The notes beneath the pieces are model-generated. The model ran no database searches. It was not told the origin of the DNA and saw nothing but the letters and a program-made list of their open reading frames with translations. 41,464 nt of DNA from an uncultured Nostoc sp. (GTDB lineage Bacteria > Cyanobacteriota > Cyanobacteriia > Cyanobacteriales > Nostocaceae): NCBI RefSeq assembly GCF_937863485.1, contig NZ_CALMFY010000045.1:1-41464 (forward strand). Reading direction: 5' to 3'. Positions 33,839 to 41,464 of this stretch are shown in pieces. Positions within the stretch are counted from its first letter, which is position 1; each line of letters opens with the position of its first letter. The position numbers and the translations under genes were made by a program.

Positions 33839-34246
33839 ATGAAGATTGCTCAATATGGAACAGCGATCGTGGTCATCCATACGCTCATCAACGGACTGCA
33901 TGGTTTAGCACATGTGGAAATCCCAGTTTCCCTCTCTCTCCTTCAGAGTTTATTTGTGGGTATTGTGATTTTTCCGATTCCCATGATTGCAACCGTTTTA
34001 CTTTGGACACAGTTCTACCGCATTGGTAGCTGGCTCTTGCTCAGTTCAATAGCAGCATCGCTTCTTTTTGGAATCTACAATCATTTGCTGGTGATTAGTC
34101 CCGATCATCTGTCTCAAGTTTCCTTTGCAGGTTGGGGTCTGCTTTTCCAAATTACAGCCATCCTAATATTAATTGTGGATGGATTCGGCTGTTGGATTGG
34201 CATCTGGGCATTGAAAACGATTCAGCAACCAGAAAAGGTTATATGA
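33839..34246 (+). CDS. Small integral membrane protein, function unknown
   Basis: A 135-residue protein with about four hydrophobic segments (roughly 5-22, 32-56, 62-82 and 96-122) and few charged residues. No family is recognised with certainty. AGGGAGAAG lies 7 bp before ATG 33839. It is the second gene of an operon with the epimerase-like gene, which suggests a shared function, not visible from sequence. Confidence 0.7.
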   Translation: MKIAQYGTAIVVIHTLINGLHGLAHVEIPVSLSLLQSLFVGIVIFPIPMIATVLLWTQFYRIGSWLLLSSIAASLLFGIYNHLLVISPDHLSQVSFAGWGLLFQITAILILIVDGFGCWIGIWALKTIQQPEKVI

Positions 34247-34440
34247 GTTGTCTTGATGATTTTAACCACCATCGTCCGTTGTTGTTCACCTGCTTGCTCT
34301 CAATTTAGAGCAGTTTTCTTTCATTAGACACACAGCGAATTATCCAATTTCTCAGCGCTCGGTATCTAATATACCAATTCGTAATTAAGCAAGCCGGATA
34401 TATCTTGGGCTTGGATCTGTTGCTTGATTTTAAAGAATTG

Positions 34441-34625
34441 TAGGACTTACGCAAAATATGTCTCAAACTCTGATTTCTCTGTGCCGCACCAGTTGCTTTA
34501 AGTCGGGAAACCGCAAGGGCGCACTGGCTTCTCTGTGCCTCTGCGGTAGCCTGCGGCAAGCCGCTTCTCTACGAGAGGCTGCGCCAATGCGTCTACGTTA
34601 TTCCGTAACTTGCGCGTAAGTCCTA
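34441..34625 (-). mobile_element. MITE family A, copy 2 (185 bp), with 5-bp target duplication
   Basis: Ends TAGGACTTACGCA and CGCGTAAGTCCTA, flanked by AATTG at 34436-34440 and AATTG at 34626-34630. Its reverse complement is closely similar along its length to 22758-22967, lacking only the extra segment of about 25 bp. No coding capacity. Confidence 0.9.
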
Positions 34626-34778
34626 AATTGCTATAAATCAGGTGGTGACTTTTGACTTTCCCAAAGGGGCTGACTTCCTGGCTTAGGCATCCAAAGATTA
34701 GCAGAGCATATTTATTAGGCAAATTCAAAAAATCCCGGTTGAGCGTTCACATTTATTTTTCCCAGAGGTTGATAAAAT

Positions 34779-35429
34779 ATGTTTGATCTCGACCAAACTA
34801 TTAAAGATCGGCACTCAACACGCAAATTCTTATCCCAACCAGTGCCACAGGCTTTACTCGATGAAGCCCTTGCTCTAGCGCAGCACGCACCGTCGAATTC
34901 AAACATCCAGCCGTGGCGGTTGGTGTTTGCCCAAGGCGATCGCCGTGATCGTCTGCAAGAGACTTTGCTAAATCAAGCCAAGCAGCAGCCGCCCTACAGC
35001 TTTGGGCTGCCGGAGTCCTTCCAGCATTACCGCCAGGAACTGGGCGCGCAAGTCTATGGGGCTATGGGGATTGCTCGTGACGATAAAGTGAATAGACAGC
35101 TAGCCCTTCTGCGTAATTACGAATTTTTTGGCGCACCAGTGGTTGGTATCGTCTGTATGCACCAAGATTTGGGCGTTGCAGATGCTTTGAGTGTGGGGAT
35201 GTATTTACAAACGCTGGTGTTGTGCCTAACCGCTCGCGGCATTGGCACCTGCGTAGAGGTTTCGCTAGCGGCTTATCCCGAAATTATCCGCAGCGAATTG
35301 AACATCCCACCAGAATTATTGATCATTTGTGGTTTAGCCGTTGGTTATTCCGATCCTGATTTTCCTGCTAATAGTCTGCATATAAGCCGTGAGGCTGTTG
35401 AGAAAAATGTCTTGTTTCTCGACAATTAG
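34779..35429 (+). CDS. Nitroreductase family protein
   Basis: A 216-residue FMN-dependent oxidoreductase. RHSTRKFLSQPVP (about 11-23) is the FMN-phosphate-binding start of the family; HAPSNSNIQPWRLVFA (about 36-51) is the second conserved block; LQTLVLCLTARGIGTCVE and ICGLAVGYSDPD are the C-terminal blocks. Family members reduce nitro-aromatics, quinones or flavins with NAD(P)H, usually as homodimers. Natural substrate unknown. It stands between a MITE upstream and the catalase-family gene downstream, in a run of redox-type genes. Confidence 0.9.
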   Translation: MFDLDQTIKDRHSTRKFLSQPVPQALLDEALALAQHAPSNSNIQPWRLVFAQGDRRDRLQETLLNQAKQQPPYSFGLPESFQHYRQELGAQVYGAMGIARDDKVNRQLALLRNYEFFGAPVVGIVCMHQDLGVADALSVGMYLQTLVLCLTARGIGTCVEVSLAAYPEIIRSELNIPPELLIICGLAVGYSDPDFPANSLHISREAVEKNVLFLDN

Positions 35430-35619
35430 AAAAAGACTGTCTTTTGATCATAGAATTATCAAAAAGAAATTCATTGTGCCTACGACAGACAGGTTCACCT
35501 CTGTAAAACAAATTAATTTAACATCAAACAATTTTCGGTCGCTGTAAGTCAGTCAAGCTAATCGGCATTGCATATTTGCAGTCTGCACTCCCACTGTCTT
35601 GCTATAAGGAGAAAGAACC

Positions 35620-36675
35620 ATGAGCCAATCTAATCTATCCACTGCTACCCAAGAAACGACTACCAACACCATCTTGGACACTGCTGCTCAAGAAGCGGCC
35701 ACTAATACCATCGTGGACATTGATCTTAATGTTCAAGCCCAGAAGGGTCCAGACCTGCGAAAAGACCATCCTAAAAGTCACGGCTTGGTTTGGGGAGAGT
35801 TCAAAGTTGAGGAAAATATTCCTGAATCATTGAAGGTGGGTATCTTTGCCCAGTCCAAAACCTACCCACTTTGGATGAGGCTCTCCAATGCTTCCCCCGC
35901 AGAAAAGCGCGGTAAACTCTCGTCAGACCTTAATCCCGATGTTCGGGCACTCGCTATCAAACTCTTACAGGTAGAGGGTGAAAAAGTGCTGGATGATGAG
36001 CAGGAAACCCAAGACTTTTTGATGATTAATCATCCGGTCTTCTTTGTCCACGATGCCCAAGGGTTTGCCAACCTGACGAAAGCAAGTGTTGGTCAAGCAA
36101 ATGAAGAAGAACTGCGATCGCTACAATCCACGTTTGAAGTCCTCAAAGCGGTTACGAGCAAACAAGTTGCAAATCCGCTGCTGATCCAATATTGGAGTAC
36201 CACTCCCTATAAACTTGGCTCGGTGTCCATCAAGTTTTCGGTAAAACCTCATCAGCAAGATGCTCCAGGTTCAAACCCCACTTCCGAAACTTACCTGCGT
36301 GAGGCAGTCGTCAAATATCTGTCGGAAGAGGGCAAAGATGCAACCTTTGACTTCTTGGTGCAGCTTTATGTCAACGATGAGAAAACTCCAATTGAAGATC
36401 CAATGCAGGAGTGGGAAGAGAAGGACTCACCGTTTATCAAGCTTGCAACCATCACAGTTCCATCTCAGAAATTTGACTTCGAGGAGCGGAAGCGGTTGGA
36501 TGAGGGACTATCGTTCATGGCTTGGCACACCCTGCCCGAACACGAACCTCTGGGTAGCGTCAATTTAGCTCGTAAAAAAGTTTACCAGGAGGTAGTAAAG
36601 GCTCGACGGAGTAACATACACCACCGCATCGAAGAACCGCAAGCATACAGTTCAGTTTTAGACAATCCTGAATAA
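35620..36675 (+). CDS. Catalase-family heme protein
   Basis: A 351-residue member of the small catalase-like group, shorter than true catalases (about 480 and up). Key positions are visible: distal His54 in KSHGLVWGEF, SNA in the pattern YPLWMRLSNA, Asn137 in MINHPVFFV, and the proximal ligand motif R318-x3-Y322 in ARKKVY. Complete heme-site residues argue for an active protein, either a peroxidase/catalase or an enzyme acting on fatty-acid hydroperoxides such as the allene-oxide-synthase-like relatives; sequence alone does not decide. The N terminus holds an imperfect repeat (TQETTTNTILD / AQEAATNTIVD, about residues 10-33). RBS AAGGAG lies 8 bp upstream of the ATG. Confidence 0.88.
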   Translation: MSQSNLSTATQETTTNTILDTAAQEAATNTIVDIDLNVQAQKGPDLRKDHPKSHGLVWGEFKVEENIPESLKVGIFAQSKTYPLWMRLSNASPAEKRGKLSSDLNPDVRALAIKLLQVEGEKVLDDEQETQDFLMINHPVFFVHDAQGFANLTKASVGQANEEELRSLQSTFEVLKAVTSKQVANPLLIQYWSTTPYKLGSVSIKFSVKPHQQDAPGSNPTSETYLREAVVKYLSEEGKDATFDFLVQLYVNDEKTPIEDPMQEWEEKDSPFIKLATITVPSQKFDFEERKRLDEGLSFMAWHTLPEHEPLGSVNLARKKVYQEVVKARRSNIHHRIEEPQAYSSVLDNPE

Positions 36676-36690
36676 TTTTGCTTGCCAACT

Positions 36691-36718
36691 ACTTCCACCA
36701 ATTGTTGTTGGTGAAAGT
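36691..36718 (+). terminator. Hairpin after the catalase-family gene
   Basis: ACTTCCACCAA / TTGGTGAAAGT pair over 11 bp with one mismatch around a 6-base loop, 16 bp after the stop. No T-run follows, so it may be a factor-dependent terminator or an mRNA-stabilising hairpin. Confidence 0.45.
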
Positions 36719-36807
36719 AGTGTCTGGCAATATCTACAACACTAACGATTGCTCTTTCTAACTAATTGCTTGGCTTAACCCAAATTCCTTGACAAAACTC
36801 ATTATCT

Positions 36808-37626
36808 ATGCATTTTAGCGATCCGAATCAGTGGCATTGGCGCGAATACTTTGCAGAATTCTTGGGAGCCGCTTTCAATATTTTCATCGGCTTGAGTGCA
36901 ATCGTCTTTAATTTTGGGCACGGTTTGCCAATAGAACAGCTTGTGCCTGATTCAAGTATTCGGCGGTTGATTACGGGACTAATTTTTGCTGGAAGTGGAG
37001 CGATTGTAGCCGTTTCTCCGATCGGGAAACTAAGTGGCTCTCACATTAATCCTTCTGTCTCACTTGCATTTTGGATACATGGCAAGATGCACCTCCAAGA
37101 TTTTATTGGCTTTGTGATTGGACAGTTTCTGGGAGCGATCGCTGCTGTGTTACTGCTTGTGACCCTGTGGGGAGATTATGCTAGAAGCGTTAGTAACGGC
37201 ATGACGCTGCCTGGGTTGAATTATCCCCTGTGGATGGTATTTTTATCAGAAGTCACGATTACATTTCTCTTAGTGTTGACGATTTTTATCTTTATCAGTC
37301 ATCATCGGCTGATGCGCTGGACACCTTTGATCCTTTGGCTTTTAATTGCCGGGATGGTGTGGCAAGAAGCTCCAATTTCGGGAACAAGTCTCAATCCGGC
37401 GCGGAGTTTCGCTCCTGCACTGGTGAGTGGAAATTGGCATCACCAGTGGATTTATTGGATTGCTCCGCCAATGGGTGCTGCGATCGCTGTGGGAGCGTTT
37501 CGGCTGATCACACTAGGCGAACGGGATGTTCTGACTGGAAAACTCTATCACGCTTTTAATTACCCCAGTATTTTTAAAAATGTCAAACTGCCTCATTTCC
37601 AGCATCACCCTTACTCGAACAGATGA
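36808..37626 (+). CDS. Aquaporin / glycerol-facilitator family channel (MIP)
   Basis: A 272-residue six-helix channel. The two half-helix motifs are HINPS (NPS at 81-83, instead of the usual NPA) and SLNPARSFAPAL (NPA at 196-198 with Arg199 of the selectivity filter). FAEFLGAAFNIFIG in helix 1 and YFAEF-type glutamates are conserved. NPS in loop B is an uncommon substitution seen in some MIP subfamilies and may alter pore selectivity, so water, glycerol or another small solute remain open. The next gene (DUF1622) starts 6 bp after the stop, so they are cotranscribed. Confidence 0.9.
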   Translation: MHFSDPNQWHWREYFAEFLGAAFNIFIGLSAIVFNFGHGLPIEQLVPDSSIRRLITGLIFAGSGAIVAVSPIGKLSGSHINPSVSLAFWIHGKMHLQDFIGFVIGQFLGAIAAVLLLVTLWGDYARSVSNGMTLPGLNYPLWMVFLSEVTITFLLVLTIFIFISHHRLMRWTPLILWLLIAGMVWQEAPISGTSLNPARSFAPALVSGNWHHQWIYWIAPPMGAAIAVGAFRLITLGERDVLTGKLYHAFNYPSIFKNVKLPHFQHHPYSNR

Positions 37627-37632
37627 GCTTAG

Positions 37633-38037
37633 ATGGGTATGTCAATTTATGCTACTTGGATAGCCATTGTCTTAGATTCTGCCTCTGGTGTAGAGCACAC
37701 CTCTAAGTTCACACTTTTGGCAGAAGGACTATTGCAAGAATTCGCAATCTTTTTGAAAGTTTTTCTAGAAGGTATTGCAATTTTAACAGTTGCGATCGCA
37801 CCCATTCTCACACTCCGAAAAATCTTTTATCTCTGGAGACGCGATCGAGTTCTCCAAGAAACGATCCGTTTAGAACTAGGAGTAGTGTTAGCCTTAGCGC
37901 TGGAATTTCTATTAGCTGCCGATATCGTCGGCACAGCTATTTCCCCCTCGTGGGATGCAGTGGCAAAACTTGCAGCGATTACTGGTATCCGTACCTTTCT
38001 CAACTTCTTTTTACAACGAGAAGTACGAGAATTGTGA
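37633..38037 (+). CDS. DUF1622 family membrane protein
   Basis: A 134-residue membrane protein with hydrophobic segments at about 32-58, 82-101 and 108-127. LRKIFYLWRRDRVLQETIRL then ELGVVLALALEFLLAADIVG and GIRTFLNFFLQREV match the DUF1622 pattern. Function unknown. It starts 6 bp after the aquaporin stop; ATG 37633 is followed by another in-frame ATG two codons on. Coexpression with the channel suggests a membrane or osmotic role (inference). Confidence 0.85.
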   Translation: MGMSIYATWIAIVLDSASGVEHTSKFTLLAEGLLQEFAIFLKVFLEGIAILTVAIAPILTLRKIFYLWRRDRVLQETIRLELGVVLALALEFLLAADIVGTAISPSWDAVAKLAAITGIRTFLNFFLQREVREL

Positions 38038-38043
38038 GAAACA

Positions 38044-38393
38044 GGCCACTCTCAGGACGGCAAAATCAGTAAAGGTCTAAGTAAGTAAGTCAGTACAATA
38101 AAACCAAACTATGTAAAGAAAGATAAATTAGGCTAAAACTCACTTACCTCTTGATTTATTCCAACTACAAATTGTAACATCGACTTACTTATGTGCAGGA
38201 ACATGATAAATTCTGGTTGATGGGCACAAGGGCGATCGTTAGACCATTTCAAGTATGAGCTAGCTCATAGAATCGATTGAACTGCTATTGCATAATTAAA
38301 GCAGATGAACTTAGGACAATGCAAAATTAAAAATAAAAACCCCATTAGCAGACATTTTTAATTTTTAATTAATTCTCATTTCTTAGGGAGGAA
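38044..38393. other. Intergenic stretch with hairpin-forming AT repeats
   Basis: AATTAAAAATAAAAA (about 38322) and TTTTTAATTTTTAATT (about 38356) can pair. AGTAAGTCAG (about 38088) and GACTTACTT (about 38182) form a looser inverted repeat. No gene is seen before 38394. Confidence 0.4.
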
Positions 38394-38543
38394 ATGATGG
38401 AAGGCAAAACGTTGATTTCTCAGACAGAATTCCAAGCTGAAAGCGGCGTTGCTTCAACGTGGAAAAAATATCAGTGCAGTGGGATTATCAGACTTGAAAA
38501 CGTGGTTCTTGTTCCGGTGGAGTGGTTACTAAGTTTAGCCTGA
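38394..38543 (+). CDS. Small protein of 49 residues, function unknown
   Basis: ATG 38394 is preceded at 3-9 bases by AGGGAGGA, one of the strongest ribosome binding sites in the window (a second ATG follows immediately at 38397 with better spacing). The product begins MMEGKTLISQTEFQ and ends LENVVLVPVEWLLSLA at TGA 38543. No family recognised. The inner bases GCGTTGCTTCAACGT (about 38443) recur at 40859 in non-coding DNA, so part of this ORF may be repeat-derived. It could be a real small protein or the stump of a decayed gene. Confidence 0.4.
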   Translation: MMEGKTLISQTEFQAESGVASTWKKYQCSGIIRLENVVLVPVEWLLSLA

Positions 38544-38879
38544 GCAGCGTCATAAAGCCTGCGGCATAGCTACGCCCTAAGCGCCAGCCTTTCTTAGAGA
38601 AGGGCGACGCCTAAGTGTCGAATACCAACTCTTTTCTATCCCATTTGCTTTACCTCTTTTTCAATGGTTTCACACTCTACTGAAGTAGCAAATCTGATTA
38701 TTGAAGCAGTAAAGGCAGAAGCTTGAGGCTAGAGTTTAGTAACCTTAATTATTTGTCGGATGGGTTAGCAATACCATAACCCATGTGGGTGTTGGGTTGA
38801 CCCAAGAAACCAAACTTACGTCTATCGGATCTGATAATTTGTGAATCAGTAATGTGTTCTGATTTTGGAGGAATATACC
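38544..38879. other. Intergenic stretch upstream of PTOX
   Basis: Dispersed-repeat sequence at about 38560-38615 (GCCTGCGGCATAGCTACGCC). CTGAT/ATCAG inverted halves lie near 38831-38849, before the PTOX binding site. No gene seen. Confidence 0.45.
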
Positions 38880-39593
38880 ATGAAAGTTTTGATTCAATTG
38901 ATCGTCAGTTTTTTCGTATTCATTATTGATGTCGTGTACGGAAATCGTTCCTACGCTCGCTTTTATATGCTAGAAACCATTGCCCGTGTTCCTTACTTTT
39001 CTTATCTATCAGTGCTGCATCTTTACGAGACGCTGGGTTACTGGCGCAAAGCTGACTTGTTGAAAGTTCACTTTGCTGAAACCTGGAACGAATTACATCA
39101 TCTGTTGATTATGGAATCACTGGGGGGCAGTCAACACTGGATTGATCGCTTCATCGCTCAACACGTTGCTGTGGCTTACTACTGGTTGATTGTGCCGATT
39201 TACATGTTTCTTTCCTCTTACGCCTACTACCTAATGGAACTGATTGAAGGTCATGCCTACCACACCTATGACGAATACTTGAAAACCAATGAAGCCCAAC
39301 TGAAAGCTCAAAAAGCGCCCCAGGTTGCAATCAACTTCTATCGCGATGGTGATCTCTATATGTTTGATCAAGTTCAGACTGCACCAGGTCATAAATTTCG
39401 CCGTCCCAAGGTGGATAATCTATACGATGTGTTCGTGAACATCCGTGATGACGAATGCGAACATGTGAAAACAATGGTGGCACTCCAAAAACCAGAAGCG
39501 CGGCTAACTTTTAAAAGTCCCCATACTGTTTTTGAAGCTACAAAAGTTTTATCGAGCGAAGGAGAAACTGACCAAATAATTACTACTTCGTGA
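38880..39593 (+). CDS. Plastid-terminal-oxidase-like alternative oxidase (PTOX)
   Basis: A 237-residue di-iron quinol oxidase that would pass electrons from plastoquinol to O2, forming water. All six iron ligands of the alternative-oxidase family are present: E32 in MLETIARVPYFSY, E71 and H74 in ETWNELHHLLIMESLGG, E123 in LIEGHAYHTY, and E192 and H195 in RDDECEHV. The sequence style (ARVPYFSYLSVLHLYET) is that of PTOX/IMMUTANS rather than mitochondrial AOX. Start ATG 38880 follows GGAGGAA by 7 bp; an in-frame TTG at 38865 overlaps that binding site and is rejected. PTOX is patchily distributed among cyanobacteria and serves as an electron safety valve. It sits downstream of catalase-like, nitroreductase and channel genes. 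Confidence 0.94.
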   Translation: MKVLIQLIVSFFVFIIDVVYGNRSYARFYMLETIARVPYFSYLSVLHLYETLGYWRKADLLKVHFAETWNELHHLLIMESLGGSQHWIDRFIAQHVAVAYYWLIVPIYMFLSSYAYYLMELIEGHAYHTYDEYLKTNEAQLKAQKAPQVAINFYRDGDLYMFDQVQTAPGHKFRRPKVDNLYDVFVNIRDDECEHVKTMVALQKPEARLTFKSPHTVFEATKVLSSEGETDQIITTS

Positions 39594-40191
39594 GGCAGTT
39601 CGGGTTCTCCCTACAGCCCTTCTCCTAAAAGACGCTATGCGTAGCTTGCTTCTCCATAGGGGTACGGGCATCCTACGGTAGGCGCTAGCCTCTCACGAAT
39701 GTGAGGAGGAGATGCCAAGGGTGAATCTACAAGTGTCTGACGGTTCCCTCTGCATCGGAACTGCTGTTAGCGTTAGTGAGTCGTGAGTGTCAGTACGAGC
39801 GTTACCTGTTCGCGTAGCGGCGACCACAACAGAAGGGTAATTCGTAATTAAAGGTACAAGGTTCTGACTTTAGTTATGGAGAAAAATAAATTCAATTGTG
39901 AACTTTCAGAACAAGTAGGTTAGATTGTCGCAGCAGAATTTGGCACGATGCTAACAACAACGAGCATAGCGGAAGTAGTCTTACATTGCAATAATTGCAT
40001 TGTCTTTATTTTTAAATTTTCGCTTTGATGGAGATACTGGAGGCGCGACAACTTAGCATTATCTACCATTTGAATAACAACATCTACAACTTGATGACAC
40101 TTAAGATTGTCGATGGCTGTATCCAGTCCCTGTAAACCATGTAGAATCTTTGAAAAGCACTCAATAGATTTGCAAGGAGATATCTTTGTCA
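39594..40191. other. Long intergenic stretch with dispersed repeats
   Basis: Dispersed-repeat words at about 39629-39690 (GACGCTATGCGTAGCTTGCT) and about 39810-39830. A minus-strand frame of 113 codons covers 39920-40261 but overlaps the next gene and has no recognised motif, so it is not called. AAGGAGA at 40174-40180 serves the next gene. Confidence 0.5.
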
Positions 40192-40809
40192 ATGATGAAA
40201 TTTTCTTTATGTATCTGGTTAAAACAGCACCGGATGGCGATTGGAGGACTGCTGCTTCCAATCGCCATAACAGCCTATAATGCCTCTTTTAAATCACAGC
40301 CATCTTCTGCGAATACCCCACAGGTTGCAATGTTGATCACATCCAGTCCGACACTGCCGCCAACATCTCCTACTCAAAGCGGTTCCAGTCCGACGCCATC
40401 ATTAGTCTCTCCCACACAAAGCGCTACTGGTATTGAGTCGCTTCAGCAGGAAGCAGTTCAAGTCATTAGTGACTATTACAGCGCGATCGCCCGTCGAGAC
40501 TATAAACAAGCCTACTCGGCTTGGGAGGGAAATGGCGCTGCTAGCAAGCAGTCGTTTGAGCAGTTCAAGCAGGGTTTTGCCAATACTACATCCGTTACTG
40601 TAGAGGTTGGAAAACCCGGTAGACCAGATCCAGGTGCAGGCTCAATCTACATTGAGATTCCGGTTACTGTTACTGCCGTCACCACAAATGGAACTCCGCA
40701 GCGATTTCGTGGTAGCTATGTGCTGCGACGAGTCAATGATGTTCCTGGCTCAACTCCAGAGCAGCGTAAATGGCATCTCCACTCGGCGAATCTTACTCAA
40801 GTCAATTAG
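40192..40809 (+). CDS. Membrane-anchored protein with Ser/Thr/Pro linker and NTF2-like C-terminal domain
   Basis: About 205 residues. A short basic N terminus is followed by a hydrophobic segment (GGLLLPIAITAYNA) acting as signal-anchor, then a low-complexity S/T/P linker of about 45 residues (SPTLPPTSPTQSGSSPTPS), then a globular domain: VISDYYSAIARRDYKQAYSA, FEQFKQGFANTTSVTVEVG, FRGSYVLRRVND and WHLHSANLTQV. The order suits an NTF2-like or lipoprotein-type periplasmic domain of unknown function. There is no lipobox cysteine. ATG 40192 is 11 bp from AAGGAGA, the next codon (40195) is also ATG, and a TTG at 40186 is only 5 bp away; any of these may be the start. Confidence 0.75.
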   Translation: MMKFSLCIWLKQHRMAIGGLLLPIAITAYNASFKSQPSSANTPQVAMLITSSPTLPPTSPTQSGSSPTPSLVSPTQSATGIESLQQEAVQVISDYYSAIARRDYKQAYSAWEGNGAASKQSFEQFKQGFANTTSVTVEVGKPGRPDPGAGSIYIEIPVTVTAVTTNGTPQRFRGSYVLRRVNDVPGSTPEQRKWHLHSANLTQVN

Positions 40810-41464
40810 TCTGCTGCAAGCTGCAAAATGCTGTTTTCCCAAGATTCCAAATTAAAAGCAGCGTTGCTTCAACGTAAAGAAAATACAAAAACAGTAACGC
40901 GAAAAACTTGGCATCAGCGCTCATTGTTACTACATTTACCTGAGCAAAACTGACTTTCAAAGGAGGTTGAAACCAGGGCGGCCGCATCTAAATTAGTCCT
41001 AGATCATAACCCAGGTTAAGAACCAACGAAAAAATCAGCATTTATCATTCGATTCATCGTCTTAGGCTGAAAGCGATGCCTGCGGCGGGCTACGCCAACG
41101 CCTAAATCTTAGCCAAGCGATCGCTAATCAGCACGTCATCGCTGATGCTAAAGAGCGAGAGCTGACAAGATAATATTTTTAATCTCTAATTCCATTTGAT
41201 TTACGTTCTCTTATATGCATTCGCTCATGTCTTTGCTGCCCTGTTATCTGGTTGCAATCCTGTGAGCTTTTACCTGTTACACCCAACTTTCACCGTCACA
41301 ATTTAATTGACCGGACATACAACAAATTAGAATTTGAGTTTTTACATTTTAAAATTGTATATTCTGACGAAAGATTCTACTTACTGCTAGAAAATATAGA
41401 TACTTCTAGAACTAGCCCTTTCAAGGTGTTGTGTGATGGGCAGATTTGTAGTTTGGTAAAAAGA
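40810..41464. other. Gene-free right end of the window
   Basis: It holds a dispersed-repeat piece at about 41073-41103 (GATGCCTGCGGCGGGCTACG), HIP1 sites, and GCGTTGCTTCAACGT near 40859 shared with 38443. An AGGAGG at 40961-40966 has no open frame behind it. No gene seen. Confidence 0.5.

Noticed and set aside
38865..38879. TTG start for PTOX
   Set aside because: It overlaps the GGAGG binding site of the better ATG at 38880.
39920..40261. 113-codon minus-strand frame
   Set aside because: Overlaps the start and signal-anchor of the plus-strand gene at 40192; helical-looking text (LHGLQGLDTAIDNLK) but no family and no binding site. Could be a gene remnant.
10850..41103. Recurring palindromic words as a CRISPR array
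   Set aside because: Copies are isolated, irregularly spaced over tens of kilobases and variable; they are dispersed repeats.

Overview
The window looks like chromosome of a filamentous, probably heterocyst-forming (Nostoc-like) cyanobacterium. The evidence is the many copies of the HIP1 octamer GCGATCGC, the dispersed palindromic repeats typical of these genomes, cyanobacteria-restricted families (DUF4278, DUF4336, CyRepA1 plasmid replication protein) and a plastid-terminal-oxidase homologue. No tRNA, rRNA or CRISPR array was recognised.

Layout. (1) 1-8.4 kb, natural product and sugar metabolism: the 3' end of one NRPS gene, a sucrose-phosphate synthase of the bacterial HoSPS type, an alpha/beta hydrolase and a complete single-module NRPS (docking-C-A-NMT-PCP). 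Its binding-pocket residues read DAWFLGNVVK, predicting N-methyl-leucine. (2) 8.7-12 kb: a sugar ABC transporter reduced to its ATPase and one permease. The right end of a decayed IS200/IS605 (TnpB-type) element sits directly against the permease start, and two decayed small genes follow. (3) 12-17 kb: a MocA/XdhC pair for molybdenum-hydroxylase maturation, an IS6-family remnant, a DUF1003 membrane protein and an orphan HlyD/EmrA-type adaptor. (4) 17.2-20.5 kb: a 180-bp MITE-like element, a ruined IS5-family transposase, an unusual protein built of seven exact 19-residue DGxRP repeats, and a galactokinase-like GHMP kinase. (5) 21-22.2 kb: a GC-richer quinone-oxidoreductase gene that looks horizontally acquired. 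(6) 22.5-26.2 kb: an IS4-like transposase pseudogene carrying a precisely inserted MITE, then an integrated plasmid remnant made of one intact plasmid-type gene, one broken gene, a terminator that may be an attenuator, and a CyRepA1 replication gene with a large internal deletion. (7) 26.4-32.7 kb: DUF4336 protein divergent from a type II NADH dehydrogenase, then a gene-poor tract with plasmid and IS scraps, then a duplicated leader of about 115 bp placed before a DUF4278 gene and before a NarL-type response regulator. (8) 32.9-40.8 kb: mostly redox and membrane genes: an epimerase-like NAD(P) protein with a small membrane partner, nitroreductase, catalase-family protein, aquaporin plus DUF1622, PTOX, and a membrane-anchored protein with an NTF2-like look.

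How it works together. The clearest functional themes are the leucine N-methylating NRPS module and a stress/redox set (NDH-2, catalase-like, nitroreductase, PTOX, DUF4278). NDH-2 and PTOX could together form a short NAD(P)H-plastoquinone-O2 route, but they lie 10 kb apart and a joint role is inference. Much of the rest is a record of genome decay: at least five transposon families, two MITE families and an integrated plasmid relic. The most unusual items are the 19-residue repeat protein, the duplicated leader with short ORFs, and the MITE whose in-silico removal restores a transposase reading frame.
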